Part shown: positions 19,854-29,744 of the stretch, in pieces | How positions within the stretch are numbered: the stretch's first letter is position 1 | Layout: each line of letters opens with the position of its first letter | Source of the DNA: Gordonia hydrophobica NBRC 16057 | GTDB taxonomy: Bacteria > Actinomycetota > Actinomycetes > Mycobacteriales > Mycobacteriaceae | Assembly: GCF_001592365.1 (NCBI RefSeq) | Contig: NZ_BCWU01000005.1 | Location: 248,001-312,000, forward strand | Length of the DNA stretch: 64,000 nucleotides | Reading direction: 5' to 3' | Position numbers and translations under genes: made by a program | Notes under the pieces: model-generated | Told to the model about the DNA's origin: nothing | The model's database searches: none | Seen by the model: the letters and a program-made list of their open reading frames with translations, nothing else

Positions 19854-21613
19854 TTCGGGCGTTGCTCCGCCTCGCCGATCCGCGGGGACGTGATCGGATT
19901 CGACGGACGGTGCTGCTCGCGATCGTCGCCGGGACCTCGCACGGGTTCGCGGTCGCGCTGATGGTGCCGGTTCTGCAGTCCCTGCTGGGTTCGGGGGAGC
20001 ATCTCGGCCTCTGGTTCGGCGCGATGATCGCCGCCTGCCTGCTGCACGCTGTCACCCTCGCCGCCGCGACGGTCGATGCCTTCGGGTCGTCGCTGCAGGT
20101 GATCGAGTCGATGCACACCCGGCTGGGCCGCCGGTTGATCTCGTTGCCGGTCGGCTGGTTCTCCGCGACCAGCGCCGGGCGGGCGTCCGACCTCGCTGTG
20201 CGCGGCACGCTGTTCGTGGCGCAGACGTCGATGGACGTCGTGGTGCCGGTGGTCGTGAACCTGACCTCGCCGATCATGCTGGTGGTGGTCGTGTCGGCGA
20301 TCGACTGGCGGACGGGACTCGCGCTGGCGCTCGGCGGCGCGGTGATCGCCGCGGTGGCGCGGTGGGCGTCGTCGCGCGACGCCCGAAGCGAGCGCGCCTT
20401 GGCGGCGGCCGCCGCCGAGAGCGATGCGCGAGTGCTGGAGTTCGCGAGCCACCAGGCCGAACTGCGCGCTGCGGGTGTGGCCGATCGCGAGTACGCGCCG
20501 TTGCGCAACGCGATCGAGGAACGCCGACGCCGCGCGCACGCCGCGCAATGGGACTCGGTGCTCGGGATGGTCGCCCAGAGCACGGCGGTACAGGTGGTGT
20601 TCGGCACCGTGGTCGCGCTGTCGATGTGGCGCCTGACCGGTGCCGACGGCGGGGACCCCGTGACCGCTGTCGCGTTGGTGGCCGCCATCACGCAGGTGGT
20701 CGGTCCCTTGCGCGTCATCGCGTCCATGAACACGGCACTGCGGGCGTCGACCGAGGAGATCGCGCGGATCTCCGATCTCCTCGAGACGCCGTCGCTGCCG
20801 GAGCCGGAACCCCCGACCGCACCGCCGGACTCCACCGACGTGGTCTTCGACGGTGTGCGGTTCGGTTACGACGATCGACCGGTCGTGAGGGGACTGTCGG
20901 CCACGCTCCCGGATCGGCGGGTGACGGCCGTCGTCGGACCGTCCGGATCGGGCAAGACCACGCTCGTCCGCCTCATCGCCCGACTGTGGGACGTCGACGC
21001 GGGATCGGTGCGCATCGGCGGCGTCGATGTGCGCGACCTGGAGACTCACGACCTGTACGGGTCGATGTCGCTGATCTTCCAGGACGTCTACCTGTTCGAC
21101 GACACGCTGCTCGCCAATGTGTCTCTCGGCGATCCCGACGCCGACCACGATCGCATCGAGCGGGCGGCGACGTTGGCGCGGCTGACGGAGGTCGTCGAAC
21201 GGCTGCCGCAGGGCTGGTCGACGCCCCTCGGCGAGAACGGTGCACGACTGTCGGGCGGCGAGCGGCAGCGGGTCGCGATCGCGCGAGCGCTGCTGCGGCG
21301 GGCGCCGCTGGTGCTGTGCGACGAGCCGACCAGCGCCGTCGACCTGCCGACCAACCGCGCGATCACCGAAGGGCTGATGGCGCTCGCCGAGTCGGCCACC
21401 GTCGTGATCGTCGCGCACCAGCTGGAGACGATCCGCAATGCCGACCACGTGCTGGTGATCGAGGACGGCGTCGTGGCGCAGTCGGGCGATCACGACACGC
21501 TGATCGCGACCGAGGGCGTGTACCGCAGGCTGTTCGCTCAGCGTGCGGCCGCGGAGCGCTGGCGCCCGGCCTCAATGACGTCTGCAAGCAATCGAGAGGA
21601 CCCCGACTCATGA
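19850..21613 (+). CDS. ABC half-transporter, YbtQ/IrtB-like, second of pair
   Basis: The 587-residue partner of the preceding half-transporter has a membrane domain (about 1-310) and an NBD with Walker A GPSGSGKTT, signature LSGGERQRVAIARALL, Walker B LVLCDEPTSAVD and switch IVAHQ. In Walker B the residue after Asp is Glu, so it is catalytically competent. A heterodimer with the upstream protein is expected in the inner membrane. ATGA overlaps occur at both ends. The C-terminal tail after about residue 560 (RWRPASMTSASNRED) is a hydrophilic extension. Import of the metal-chelate is the favoured role; export is not excluded. Confidence 0.9.
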   Translation: MIRALLRLADPRGRDRIRRTVLLAIVAGTSHGFAVALMVPVLQSLLGSGEHLGLWFGAMIAACLLHAVTLAAATVDAFGSSLQVIESMHTRLGRRLISLPVGWFSATSAGRASDLAVRGTLFVAQTSMDVVVPVVVNLTSPIMLVVVVSAIDWRTGLALALGGAVIAAVARWASSRDARSERALAAAAAESDARVLEFASHQAELRAAGVADREYAPLRNAIEERRRRAHAAQWDSVLGMVAQSTAVQVVFGTVVALSMWRLTGADGGDPVTAVALVAAITQVVGPLRVIASMNTALRASTEEIARISDLLETPSLPEPEPPTAPPDSTDVVFDGVRFGYDDRPVVRGLSATLPDRRVTAVVGPSGSGKTTLVRLIARLWDVDAGSVRIGGVDVRDLETHDLYGSMSLIFQDVYLFDDTLLANVSLGDPDADHDRIERAATLARLTEVVERLPQGWSTPLGENGARLSGGERQRVAIARALLRRAPLVLCDEPTSAVDLPTNRAITEGLMALAESATVVIVAHQLETIRNADHVLVIEDGVVAQSGDHDTLIATEGVYRRLFAQRAAAERWRPASMTSASNREDPDS

Positions 21614-22218
21614 CTATCGAAACCACCCAGAGCAGGTCGACCAGCACCGCTCGTGACCTGATCTCCGTCGGCGTGTTCGCAGCCCTGTACGCGGTGATCG
21701 TCTTCGCGTTCAATTTCCTGGGCTTCTTGAACCCGGTCGCGATGGTGGTCGGCCTGCTGGTCGGACTGGTGGCGGGCGGGGTGCCGTTCATGCTCTTCCT
21801 CACGAGAGTTCACCGGCCGGGGATGATCGTGCTGTTCGCCGTCTTGTTCGGCGCCGTCCTGCTCATCACCGGACACCCGGTGGTCGCGATCGGCCTGCTC
21901 CTGGTCCTGGCCGTCGTTGCCGAGGCGATCATGTATCTCGGCCGCTATCGGTCGCGATCCGCGGCAGTCGCCGCGTACACCGTGTTCTCACTGTGGGCGG
22001 CCGGCCAGCTGTTGCCGCTGTTCTACGACCGGTCCGGTTACCTGGACGGTGCGGGCATGCAGGAGATGAGCGCCGAGTACGTCGATTCTCTCGATCGCCT
22101 GCTGTCGGTGCCGGTGCTGATCGGAGTCGACCTCGCGACCGTCGTGTTCGGTCTTGCGGGAGCGCTTCTGGGCCTGCGACTGCTCGACAAGCACTTCCGC
22201 AGAGCAGGCCTCTCGTGA
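21610..22218 (+). CDS. ECF transporter S component, MptD/Trep_Strep family
   Basis: The 202-residue integral membrane protein has about five to six hydrophobic segments and resembles the MptD/Trep_Strep family of substrate-binding S components. Clues are LISVGVFAALYAVIVF near the N-terminus, a glycine-rich second helix (GLLVGLVAGGVPFML) and a basic C-terminus. It is directly followed by EcfT and a fused EcfA gene, so a complete dedicated ECF importer is encoded. S components normally bind vitamins or metals; here the operon context points to a metal-metallophore complex or a breakdown product. The ATG overlaps the ABC gene stop. Family assignment is good; substrate is inferred. Confidence 0.82.
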   Translation: MTIETTQSRSTSTARDLISVGVFAALYAVIVFAFNFLGFLNPVAMVVGLLVGLVAGGVPFMLFLTRVHRPGMIVLFAVLFGAVLLITGHPVVAIGLLLVLAVVAEAIMYLGRYRSRSAAVAAYTVFSLWAAGQLLPLFYDRSGYLDGAGMQEMSAEYVDSLDRLLSVPVLIGVDLATVVFGLAGALLGLRLLDKHFRRAGLS

Positions 22219-22904
22219 GACTCGACCCACGGACCAAGCTGATCTTCGTCGTCGGATCGAGCCTGCTGCTGTTCGCACCCGGCGGCGCCGCGTGGACGCC
22301 TGCGGTGTTGATCCTCGGTTGCGTGTTGTCCGCGTCGGTCCGGGCGTGGCGACGCCTGCTGCTCGTCAGCGTCACCGCAGCATCGCTGGGCGCGCTGGCG
22401 TACGGCCTGCCCGCGGTGGCCGACTCGCCGGCCACCGCGGCGCTGGCGGTCGTCGCAGCATTCGCCCTGCGGTTCGCGGTCCTCGGCGGCGTCGTCGCCC
22501 ATCTGCTGTCCACCACCGACATCGGCGACTTCACGGGTGCACTGCGGGCGGCGCGGACACCGCAGGTCATTCTCGTGCCCGCCACCGTGATGCTGCGGTT
22601 CTTTCCGATCGTCGCCGACGAGACGCGCGCGGTGTGGGCCGCGATGCGGCTGCGACAGTTGACCGGTGTCGGCGCCCTGCTCCGCCACCCGATGCTCGTC
22701 GTCGAGCAGCTGGTGGTTCCCACCATCGCGTCGAGCCTGCGGATCGCCGACGATCTGACGGCGTCCGGGCTGGTGCGCGGCGTGACGGACCCCGGACCCA
22801 CCACCACGTTCCACCGTCCGCGGCTGACCGCCGTCGACGCCGGTGCTCTGCTCGGCGCGGCAGTGCTGTTCGGGTGTACCTACGCCACGCTGAAAGCGGT
22901 GTGA
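22215..22904 (+). CDS. ECF transporter T (energy-coupling transmembrane) component
   Basis: The 229-residue protein starts with the typical EcfT sequence LDPRTKLIFVVGSSLLL and contains four or five membrane helices. The two coupling-helix Ala-Arg-Gly-type motifs appear as AAMRLRQL (about residue 143) and ADDLTASGLVRG (about 180). EcfT links the S component to the ATPases. The GTG start overlaps the S-gene stop (GTGA) and its stop overlaps the ATPase start by 1 nt, which implies stoichiometric production. Within the family, length and motif order are normal. Confidence 0.88.
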   Translation: MRLDPRTKLIFVVGSSLLLFAPGGAAWTPAVLILGCVLSASVRAWRRLLLVSVTAASLGALAYGLPAVADSPATAALAVVAAFALRFAVLGGVVAHLLSTTDIGDFTGALRAARTPQVILVPATVMLRFFPIVADETRAVWAAMRLRQLTGVGALLRHPMLVVEQLVVPTIASSLRIADDLTASGLVRGVTDPGPTTTFHRPRLTAVDAGALLGAAVLFGCTYATLKAV

Positions 22905-24355
22905 TGAACCCTCCGACGATGATCGACGTCCGTGGCCTGCGGTGGCGGTTCCGCGCCGCGGATCGCGAGAGTCTGCGCGCGGTGGAGCTGACCGTCCCGC
23001 AGGGACAGACCCTCGTCCTCTGCGGGGCCAGCGGCAGTGGCAAGAGCACACTGCTCCGCGCGTGCAGCGGACTGGTCCCACACCTGTACGACGGCCAGTT
23101 GGACGGCAGCGTCCGGACCGCAGGCCTCGATGTGGCGAGCGCCGGATTCGATCGGCTCGGTCGTCGGATCGGCCTGGTGTCGCAGCATCCCCGCAGGCAG
23201 TTCTTCGCCGACCGGGTGATCGACGAACTCGTCTTCGCCTCCGAGAACTTCGGTGTCGATCCCGACCGCATCGGTGCGAACCTCGAGGCCACGGTGGAGC
23301 AATTGTCGTTGGCTCCGCTCCTGACGCGGCGCCTGTCGACGCTGTCGGGCGGTCAACAGCAACGGGTCGCGATCGCATCGGCGCTGGTCCACCGTCCCGA
23401 CCTGCTTCTCCTCGATGAGCCGACGTCGAATCTCTCGGCGTCCGCGATCGACGAGGTGGTGAGCGCACTCGCCGCAGTGAAGGCGACGGGCACCACCATC
23501 GTCATCGCCGAACATCGACTGCACGCCGTCGCACCGATCGCGGACCGACTGGTGATGATGGCCGACGGGCGCGTGGAACAGGACTGGGACCCGTTCTCGC
23601 CCGCCACCTTCACCGACGAGGAGGCGGCCGCGCTCGGCCTGCGATCGCTGTCCGCGCCGACCGCCGCCCTCCCGCTCGCCGAGACCGGCGGCGCCAGAGC
23701 GTCAGGCGGGTCGGTGCCTCGGCCCGGACTCACCGTTCGCGACCTGACATGCACGGCAGCGGGGCAATCGATCCTCGACGTGCCCTACGCGGAGTTTCCG
23801 CGCGGTGCGGTGACCGCGGTGGTCGGTGAGAACGGGGCGGGCAAGTCCACGCTGCTCCGGGTCCTTGCAGGGCTGCAACGGCATCGCGGTGCGATTGCGC
23901 TCGACGGCGTGGACCTGCCGCGTCGCCGCAGACGCGGTCGGACCGCGATGGTTCATCAGGACGTCGGCCGCCAACTCTTCTTCGCTTCGGTCCGCGATGA
24001 GGTGGCCGAGGCCGCGCCGGACGTCTCGTCGGCAGCGGCGTCGCGGGTCCTGCACCGCTTCGGTCTCGCGACGGTGGCCGACCGGCATCCGCTGGCGCTG
24101 TCCGGTGGACAGCAGCAACGGCTGGCGATGGCGACGGCCGGGCTGAGCAGCCGCGATGTGCTTCTCTTCGACGAACCGAGTTCCGGCGTGGATCGACGGA
24201 ATCTCGATGCGCTGGTCGCCGTGATCCGTGACGCCGCGCGGCGTGGCGCGGTCGTCGTCCTCGTGACGCACGACGAGGCGCTGCTGGCCCGCGCCGCGGA
24301 CAGTCGTCTGGTGTTGACGGGTAGCTCTCGGGCATCAGTCACAATGGACGGGTGA
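22904..24355 (+). CDS. ECF transporter duplicated ATPase (EcfA-EcfA' fusion)
   Basis: The 483-residue protein carries two ABC ATPase domains. Domain 1: Walker [10 protein letters not shown] near residue 40, signature [15 protein letters not shown], Walker [11 protein letters not shown]. Domain 2: Walker [10 protein letters not shown] near 310, signature [15 protein letters not shown], Walker [13 protein letters not shown]. Separate EcfA1 and EcfA2 are commoner; fused forms occur in actinobacteria. It powers the adjacent S and T proteins. Its last codons overlap the GTG start of ksgA by 4 nt, so the housekeeping ksgA-ispE genes are coupled to this locus. Confidence 0.9.
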   Translation: MNPPTMIDVRGLRWRFRAADRESLRAVELTVPQGQTLVLCGASGSGKSTLLRACSGLVPHLYDGQLDGSVRTAGLDVASAGFDRLGRRIGLVSQHPRRQFFADRVIDELVFASENFGVDPDRIGANLEATVEQLSLAPLLTRRLSTLSGGQQQRVAIASALVHRPDLLLLDEPTSNLSASAIDEVVSALAAVKATGTTIVIAEHRLHAVAPIADRLVMMADGRVEQDWDPFSPATFTDEEAAALGLRSLSAPTAALPLAETGGARASGGSVPRPGLTVRDLTCTAAGQSILDVPYAEFPRGAVTAVVGENGAGKSTLLRVLAGLQRHRGAIALDGVDLPRRRRRGRTAMVHQDVGRQLFFASVRDEVAEAAPDVSSAAASRVLHRFGLATVADRHPLALSGGQQQRLAMATAGLSSRDVLLFDEPSSGVDRRNLDALVAVIRDAARRGAVVVLVTHDEALLARAADSRLVLTGSSRASVTMDG

Positions 24356-25242
24356 ACTCGACGACGCCCAAGCTGCTCGGCCCCGCGGAGATCCGTGCAC
24401 TGGCCGCCGAACTCGACGTGCGGCCCACCAAGACGCTCGGGCAGAACTTCGTCCACGACGCGAACACCGTCCGACGGATCGTGACCACGTCGGGGATCGG
24501 CAGCGACGACGTCGTCCTGGAAGTGGGGCCCGGCCTCGGATCACTGACTCTCGCCCTCCTGGAGAAGGCGGGACGGGTCGTCGCCGTCGAGATCGACCGC
24601 AAGCTCGCGGCGCGCCTGCCGCAGACCGTCGCCGAGTTCGCTCCCGCGCAGGCACCGAACTTCGACGTCGTCACCGCCGACGCGATGACCGTGCACCCCG
24701 ACGACCTTCCGTACGTGCCGACCGCGCTGGTCGCGAACCTGCCGTACAACGTCGCCGTGCCGGTGCTGCTCCACCTGATGTCCGAGTTCCCGACCATCCG
24801 TACCGCGCTGGTGATGGTGCAGGCCGAGGTCGCGGACCGCCTCGCCGCCACGCCCGGCGGCCGGATCTACGGCGTCCCCAGCGTGAAAGCACGCTTCTTC
24901 GGCGATGTCGCCCGCGCGGGCTCCATCGGCACGCACGTCTTCTGGCCCGAACCCAAGATCCAGTCCGGTCTGGTCCGCATCGACCGCCGCGACGCCTTCG
25001 GCACCGATCGCGACCTCCGGGTCCGCACGTTCGCCGCGATCGACGCCGCGTTCGCTCAGCGGCGCAAGACGCTGCGGTCGGCGCTGTCGTCGTGGGCGGG
25101 GTCGGCGCCGCAGGCCGAGGAGTTGCTCCGAGCCGCCGACATCGATCCCGGACTGCGCGGTGAACGCTGCAGCGTCGACGACTTCGTCCGACTCGCCCGC
25201 GTCCGCAAGGACGCAGGCAGCGACGCCGGGACGCCGCGATGA
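24352..25242 (+). CDS. ksgA: 16S rRNA dimethyladenosine transferase (KsgA/RsmA)
   Basis: The 296-residue S-adenosylmethionine enzyme dimethylates the two adjacent adenines in the 3'-terminal hairpin of 16S rRNA (A1518/A1519 in E. coli numbering) late in 30S assembly. The N-terminal [14 protein letters not shown], motif [22 protein letters not shown] and the catalytic NLPYN motif (about residue 128) are all present. The GTG start overlaps the ECF ATPase stop. The stop overlaps ispE (ATGA), which is the conserved actinobacterial pair. No separate promoter gap remains upstream, so expression must depend partly on the preceding operon or on a promoter inside the ATPase gene. Confidence 0.97.
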   Translation: MNSTTPKLLGPAEIRALAAELDVRPTKTLGQNFVHDANTVRRIVTTSGIGSDDVVLEVGPGLGSLTLALLEKAGRVVAVEIDRKLAARLPQTVAEFAPAQAPNFDVVTADAMTVHPDDLPYVPTALVANLPYNVAVPVLLHLMSEFPTIRTALVMVQAEVADRLAATPGGRIYGVPSVKARFFGDVARAGSIGTHVFWPEPKIQSGLVRIDRRDAFGTDRDLRVRTFAAIDAAFAQRRKTLRSALSSWAGSAPQAEELLRAADIDPGLRGERCSVDDFVRLARVRKDAGSDAGTPR

Positions 25243-26159
25243 TGGGTGGAGCCACCGCCCGGGTGCCGGCGAAGATCAACCTGCACCTGGGCGTCGGCCC
25301 GCTTCGCGATGACGGGTTCCACGAACTCTCCACGCTGTACTGCGCGCTGTCGCTGTACGACGAGGTCACCGTCCGCGCCGCCGACGATCTGTCGGTCACG
25401 GTGCGCGGCGAGAGCCGCAGGCAGGTCCCCGCGGACGCCACGAACCTCGCTGCGCGCGCCGTCGTCGCGCTCGCCACCCACGCGGGCACGGATCCCCGCG
25501 TCGCGATCACGATCGCCAAGAACATCCCCGTCGCGGGCGGGATGGCCGGCGGATCCGCCGACGCCGCGGGGGCCCTGGTGGCCGCCGCACGCCTGTGGCG
25601 GCTCGACATCACCCGTGACGAACTCCTCGCGATCGCCGCCGATCTCGGCTCCGACGTTCCGTTCTCCGTCGTCGGCGGCGCGGCGCTCGGCACCGGTCGC
25701 GGCGAGCGACTGCTGCCGGTACTGCATCGGGGGGAACTGCACTGGGTCCTCGCCGTGGCGGGAACCGGACTGTCGACGCCCGACGTCTATCGTGAGATCG
25801 ACCGTCTGCGGGCCCGTGACGAAGACCAGCCGACGGCCGCGGGAACCGCACGTCCGGACCCTCTGCTGCAGGCGCTCGCGTCCGGCGATGTGCACGCGGT
25901 GGCGCCTTTGCTCCACAATGATCTGCAGCCGGCCGCACTGTCGCTGCAGCCCATGCTGCGGCGTACCCTCCGCGCCGGACGCGAAGCGGGAGCACTCGCC
26001 GGGATCGTCTCCGGCTCCGGCCCCACCTGCGCGTTCCTGTGCGCCGACGCCGATGCCGCGGTGTCGGTCGCCGCAGAACTCTCGGGTTCGGGGGTCGCGA
26101 AGGCGGTGCGGACCGCGTCGGGACCGGTGCCGGGCGCCCGGCTGGTCCCGATCAACTGA
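25239..26159 (+). CDS. ispE: 4-diphosphocytidyl-2-C-methyl-D-erythritol kinase
   Basis: The 306-residue GHMP kinase of the MEP isoprenoid pathway phosphorylates CDP-methylerythritol at the 2-hydroxyl. Motif 1 is [12 protein letters not shown] at the N-terminus. The glycine-rich ATP loop is [14 protein letters not shown] (about residue 103). The C-terminal motif is [12 protein letters not shown]. It overlaps ksgA by 4 nt. Length and motifs are normal. It is followed after 32 nt by an ABC-F gene with its own ribosome site. Confidence 0.97.
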   Translation: MMGGATARVPAKINLHLGVGPLRDDGFHELSTLYCALSLYDEVTVRAADDLSVTVRGESRRQVPADATNLAARAVVALATHAGTDPRVAITIAKNIPVAGGMAGGSADAAGALVAAARLWRLDITRDELLAIAADLGSDVPFSVVGGAALGTGRGERLLPVLHRGELHWVLAVAGTGLSTPDVYREIDRLRARDEDQPTAAGTARPDPLLQALASGDVHAVAPLLHNDLQPAALSLQPMLRRTLRAGREAGALAGIVSGSGPTCAFLCADADAAVSVAAELSGSGVAKAVRTASGPVPGARLVPIN

Positions 26160-26191
26160 GTTCGCCAGAACAACTGAAGGTAAGGAAGTAG

Positions 26192-27994
26192 ATGTCGCGC
26201 ACCAACACGTCGCTGATCAATGCGGAACGGATCAGTAAGAGCTTCGGCATCAAGCCGCTGCTGGACGAGGTGAGCGTCGGCGTCCACGAAGGAGATCGGA
26301 TCGGCGTCGTGGGTCTCAACGGCGGCGGCAAGACCACGCTGCTGGAGATCCTCGCGGGGATCACCGAACCGGACGACGGCCGGATCTCCCGCGTCGGCGA
26401 CATTCACGTTGCGACCGTCACTCAGCGCGGCGACCTCGACCCGGAGATGACCGTCGCCGACGCCGTCGTCGGCATCGACCGACCCGAGCACGAGTGGGCG
26501 GGCGACGCCCGGATCCGTGGCGTCCTCGCGGGCATCGGCGTCGACGAGATCCTGCACCGCAAGGTCGGTGAACTGTCCGGCGGGCAGCGTCGTCGGACCG
26601 CACTCGCCGCCGCGCTCGTGACCGATTCCGACCTGCTGATCCTCGACGAGCCGACCAACCATCTGGACATCGAAGGCGTGTACTGGCTCGCCGATCATCT
26701 GGTGAACCGGCGCAGCGCGCTGATCGTCGTCACCCACGACCGCTGGTTCCTCGACACCGTCGCCACCCGCACGTGGGAGGTGCACTCCGGTCGCGTCGAT
26801 GAGTACGACGGGGGATACAACGACTGGGTGTTCGCGCGAGCCGAACGCGCTCGGCAGGCCGACGCCGCCGAGGAGCGACGCCGCAATCTCGCCCGCAAGG
26901 AACTCGCGTGGCTGCGTCGCGGGGCGCCCGCTCGCACCTCCAAACCGCGGTACCGGGTCGAAGCCGCGGAGAAGCTGATCGCCGACGTCCCGCCACCCCG
27001 TGACACCGTCGAGCTCTCGGCGTTCGCCAAGCGCCGTCTCGGCCGCGTCGCCATCGAACTGGAGGATGCGCACGTCGTCACGCCGGGCGATGCTCCGCGG
27101 ACGCTGCTGGAGCAGACGACGTGGCGGCTCGCCCCCGGCGAGCGCATCGGCCTCGTCGGGGTCAACGGTTCCGGCAAGACGACGCTGTTGCGCGCCCTCG
27201 CAGGCGACGCACCCGTCGCGCCCGGACGCCGCATCGAGGGCAAGACCGTCTCGATCGGGTGGCTGCGTCAGGAACTCGACGACCTCGACCCCACTCTCCG
27301 ACTGCTCGACGCGGTGGAGGAGGTGGCGGGCACCGTGCTGCTCGGGGACAAGGAGCTCTCGGCCAGCCAACTCGCCGAGCGGCTCGGCTTCTCGCCTGCG
27401 CGGCAGCGCACACCGGTCGGCGACCTGTCCGGCGGTGAGCGCCGTCGACTGCAGTTCACTCGGGTGCTGATGGCCGAACCCAACGTGCTGCTGCTCGACG
27501 AGCCGACCAACGACCTCGACATCGACACCCTCCAGCAGTTGGAGGACCTGCTCGACGGCTGGGCCGGGACGCTCGTCGTCATCAGCCACGACCGGTATCT
27601 GATCGAGCGCGTCTGCGACAGCACCTGGGCGCTGTTCGGCGACGGCAAGCTCACCAACCTGCCGCGCGGGATCGAGCAGTACCTGGAGCGCCGTGCGGCC
27701 GACGCCGCCGCACCGGCCAAGACTTCGGCGAAATCGTCCGCCGCGAAGCCGGATGCCGACGCCGGCGGACTGTCCGCGGCCGATCATCAGGCGGCACGCA
27801 AAGAGTTCAACGCCGTCGAACGCAAGATGGAGAAGCTGAACTCGCAGATCGCGAAGATCCACGAGACGATGGCTGGTTTCGACCAGAGCGACTACAGCGG
27901 TCTCGCTGAACTGACCGAGAAGCTGCGCACCGCGGAGTCCGAGGTCGAGAGCCTCGAGGAGCGGTGGTTGGAGCTCTCCGACCTGGTCGGCTGA
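26192..27994 (+). CDS. ABC-F family ribosome-associated ATPase
   Basis: The 600-residue soluble protein has two ABC domains and no membrane segment. Domain 1: Walker A LNGGGKTT, signature LSGGQRRRTALAAAL, Walker B LLILDEPTNHLD. Domain 2: VNGSGKTT, LSGGERRRLQFTRVL, VLLLDEPTNDLD. A linker (about 245-280, basic and arginine-rich) and a C-terminal coiled coil (about 530-595) are typical of Uup/EttA-like ABC-F factors, which act on stalled or initiating ribosomes. Start by AAGGAAG ribosome site. Position after ispE is common in actinobacteria. Antibiotic resistance function is possible but not indicated. Confidence 0.92.
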   Translation: MSRTNTSLINAERISKSFGIKPLLDEVSVGVHEGDRIGVVGLNGGGKTTLLEILAGITEPDDGRISRVGDIHVATVTQRGDLDPEMTVADAVVGIDRPEHEWAGDARIRGVLAGIGVDEILHRKVGELSGGQRRRTALAAALVTDSDLLILDEPTNHLDIEGVYWLADHLVNRRSALIVVTHDRWFLDTVATRTWEVHSGRVDEYDGGYNDWVFARAERARQADAAEERRRNLARKELAWLRRGAPARTSKPRYRVEAAEKLIADVPPPRDTVELSAFAKRRLGRVAIELEDAHVVTPGDAPRTLLEQTTWRLAPGERIGLVGVNGSGKTTLLRALAGDAPVAPGRRIEGKTVSIGWLRQELDDLDPTLRLLDAVEEVAGTVLLGDKELSASQLAERLGFSPARQRTPVGDLSGGERRRLQFTRVLMAEPNVLLLDEPTNDLDIDTLQQLEDLLDGWAGTLVVISHDRYLIERVCDSTWALFGDGKLTNLPRGIEQYLERRAADAAAPAKTSAKSSAAKPDADAGGLSAADHQAARKEFNAVERKMEKLNSQIAKIHETMAGFDQSDYSGLAELTEKLRTAESEVESLEERWLELSDLVG

Positions 27995-28044
27995 CGCCCA
28001 CGCACGCTTCGCGTTGTGTGCCGACGCCAGCTAATCTGACCGGC

Positions 28045-29046
28045 ATGTCTTACATTCGCACGGAGATCCGCGGCACCGTCGGAGAGATCATCCTCGACCG
28101 CCCACGCGCCCTGAACGCCCTCGACCAGTCGATGATCGACGACATGCAGTCGGTCCTCGAGGCATGGGGCGACGACGACGCGATCGAACTGGTCCTCGTC
28201 ACCTCGGCGAGCGATCGGGCGTTCTGTGCCGGCGGCGACATCCGCGCGATCCGCGACCACGCGTTGGCGGGCGAGCCGGACGACGTCCACCGGTACTTCG
28301 CCGCCGAGTACCGACTCAACCATTTGATCGCCGAATACCCGAAGCCGTACGTGGCGTTGGTCGACGGTGCGGCGATGGGCGGCGGACTCGGCATCAGCGT
28401 GCACGGCGAGGTCCGCATCGTCACCGAGAACGCGCTGATCGCGATGCCGGAGACCGCGATCGGATTCTTCCCCGACGTCGGCGCCACCTACTTCCTGCCG
28501 CGGCTGCCGCAAGGCGTCGGCATGTGGTTGGGTCTCACCGGTGCGCGTATCCGCGGCGCCGATGCGCTCGCCGTCGGCCTCGCGACCCACTTCGTGCCGT
28601 CCGAGCAGCTCGGCGACGTCGCCGAAGCCATCCGCAACGGCGTGCCGCTGCGCGAGGCGCTCGCCGCTCACCGCGAGCAGCCTGCGTCCGATCTGCCGCT
28701 CCGCAAGATCGCCGAGTACTTCGACGAGGCCAACGTCGTCGCCATCGTCGGCGGACTGCGCGGCGCGGTCGGCGACGCGTGGGCCGAGGAGATGCTGGAC
28801 CTGCTCAGTTCGGCGTCGCCGACGAGCTTGTTCGTCACGGCGGAACTCATCGGCGCCGGGATCACGTCGTCGCTCGCCGAATGCCTGGACCGCGAGTTGT
28901 CCGCCGCCGGCCGGATCACCGCGCACCCGGACTTCGCGGAAGGCGTCCGTGCGGTCCTGGTCGACAAGGACCGCAATCCGGCGTTCTCGCCCGCGACCGT
29001 CGAGGAGATCGACCCGTCGGTGACGGAGCAGATCGCGGGAGTCTGA
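28045..29046 (+). CDS. Enoyl-CoA hydratase-family 3-hydroxyisobutyryl-CoA hydrolase
   Basis: The 333-residue crotonase-fold protein carries the oxyanion-hole segments FCAGGDIRAI (about residue 63) and AMGGGLGIS. It also has MPETAIGFFPDVGATYFLPRL, the segment that distinguishes HIBYL-CoA hydrolases (valine catabolism, releasing 3-hydroxyisobutyrate) from plain hydratases. The Glu in MPETAIG and the Asp in FFPDVG fit the hydrolase active site. The gene stands alone, converging on a lipoprotein gene 22 nt away with no obvious hairpin between them. A related acyl-CoA hydrolase activity cannot be excluded. Confidence 0.88.
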   Translation: MSYIRTEIRGTVGEIILDRPRALNALDQSMIDDMQSVLEAWGDDDAIELVLVTSASDRAFCAGGDIRAIRDHALAGEPDDVHRYFAAEYRLNHLIAEYPKPYVALVDGAAMGGGLGISVHGEVRIVTENALIAMPETAIGFFPDVGATYFLPRLPQGVGMWLGLTGARIRGADALAVGLATHFVPSEQLGDVAEAIRNGVPLREALAAHREQPASDLPLRKIAEYFDEANVVAIVGGLRGAVGDAWAEEMLDLLSSASPTSLFVTAELIGAGITSSLAECLDRELSAAGRITAHPDFAEGVRAVLVDKDRNPAFSPATVEEIDPSVTEQIAGV

Positions 29047-29068
29047 CGGCTCTCGGAGTTCCCGGGAC

Positions 29069-29740
29069 CTACTTCGTGACCTGGAACAATCCCGACAACT
29101 TCGCCGTCTTCGGCGGCTGCGCAGGAACCGGTGTCTCGTCGTAGGTGATGTCGTCGTTCGGATCCAGTGGGTTGGCCGACTGGGCGAATGCCTGCGGGCA
29201 GTCGAAGCGGCCCGACGCCTCCCACTCGGTGACTCGCTGCAGCTTCAGCGTGCAGGTCGACGACGTGTAGTAGACACCGTCGATCGAGACGCCGACGGTT
29301 GAGGTGATCGGCGCGTCGGGGTTGCGTGCGCGGGCGTCCTTCGGCCACGGGAGCACTCCGCCTGCGAGGTCGACGGCGAGGAACTCGAGTTGGCCGCCCT
29401 CGCCGCGGTCTCCCGCGAAGGTGAACAAGAGCGTGTCCGGGGGAACGTTGGGATCGGGTCGGCCGGTCTTGGCGAAGCGCACGCACTGTGCGGTGCCGTC
29501 GGCGGGGGTCACCGAGACCGTCATGTCGCCGGTGCCGTACCGGAGTGCATAGCCGCTGCGAGCGATCTTTCCTGCGGGCGGCACCACGGTGCACTCCGCG
29601 GCACCGAGCACTTTCGTCGACGCCGGTGTGGGGCTCGGTGAGCTGTCGGCGGCGTCGGGCGCCGGGTCGCCGCCACACGCGGTGAGCGCGGCGACGGCGC
29701 AGGCGGCCACGGCGGACAGGGCCCGGCGGGTCCGTGTCAT
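29069..29740 (-). CDS. Secreted lipoprotein of unknown function
   Basis: The 223-residue product begins with a basic n-region, a hydrophobic stretch and the lipobox LTAC (Cys at 21), followed by a low-complexity Pro/Ala/Ser linker. It should be anchored to the outer face of the membrane. The mature part has three further cysteines (AECTVV, AQCVRF, TCTLKL) plus one in FDCPQ, so two disulfides are possible. No enzymatic motif is seen. It starts 4 nt downstream of prfC on the same strand, so the two are probably co-transcribed. No family is recognised with confidence. Confidence 0.85.
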   Translation of the reverse strand: MTRTRRALSAVAACAVAALTACGGDPAPDAADSSPSPTPASTKVLGAAECTVVPPAGKIARSGYALRYGTGDMTVSVTPADGTAQCVRFAKTGRPDPNVPPDTLLFTFAGDRGEGGQLEFLAVDLAGGVLPWPKDARARNPDAPITSTVGVSIDGVYYTSSTCTLKLQRVTEWEASGRFDCPQAFAQSANPLDPNDDITYDETPVPAQPPKTAKLSGLFQVTK

Positions 29741-29744
29741 CGGA

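Noticed and set aside
5486..24355. Mycobactin/nocobactin cluster
   Set aside because: It has no lysine-type A domain, no PKS, no N-hydroxylase and no salicylate genes; cyclization and imide-reductase features point to the thiazoline class instead.
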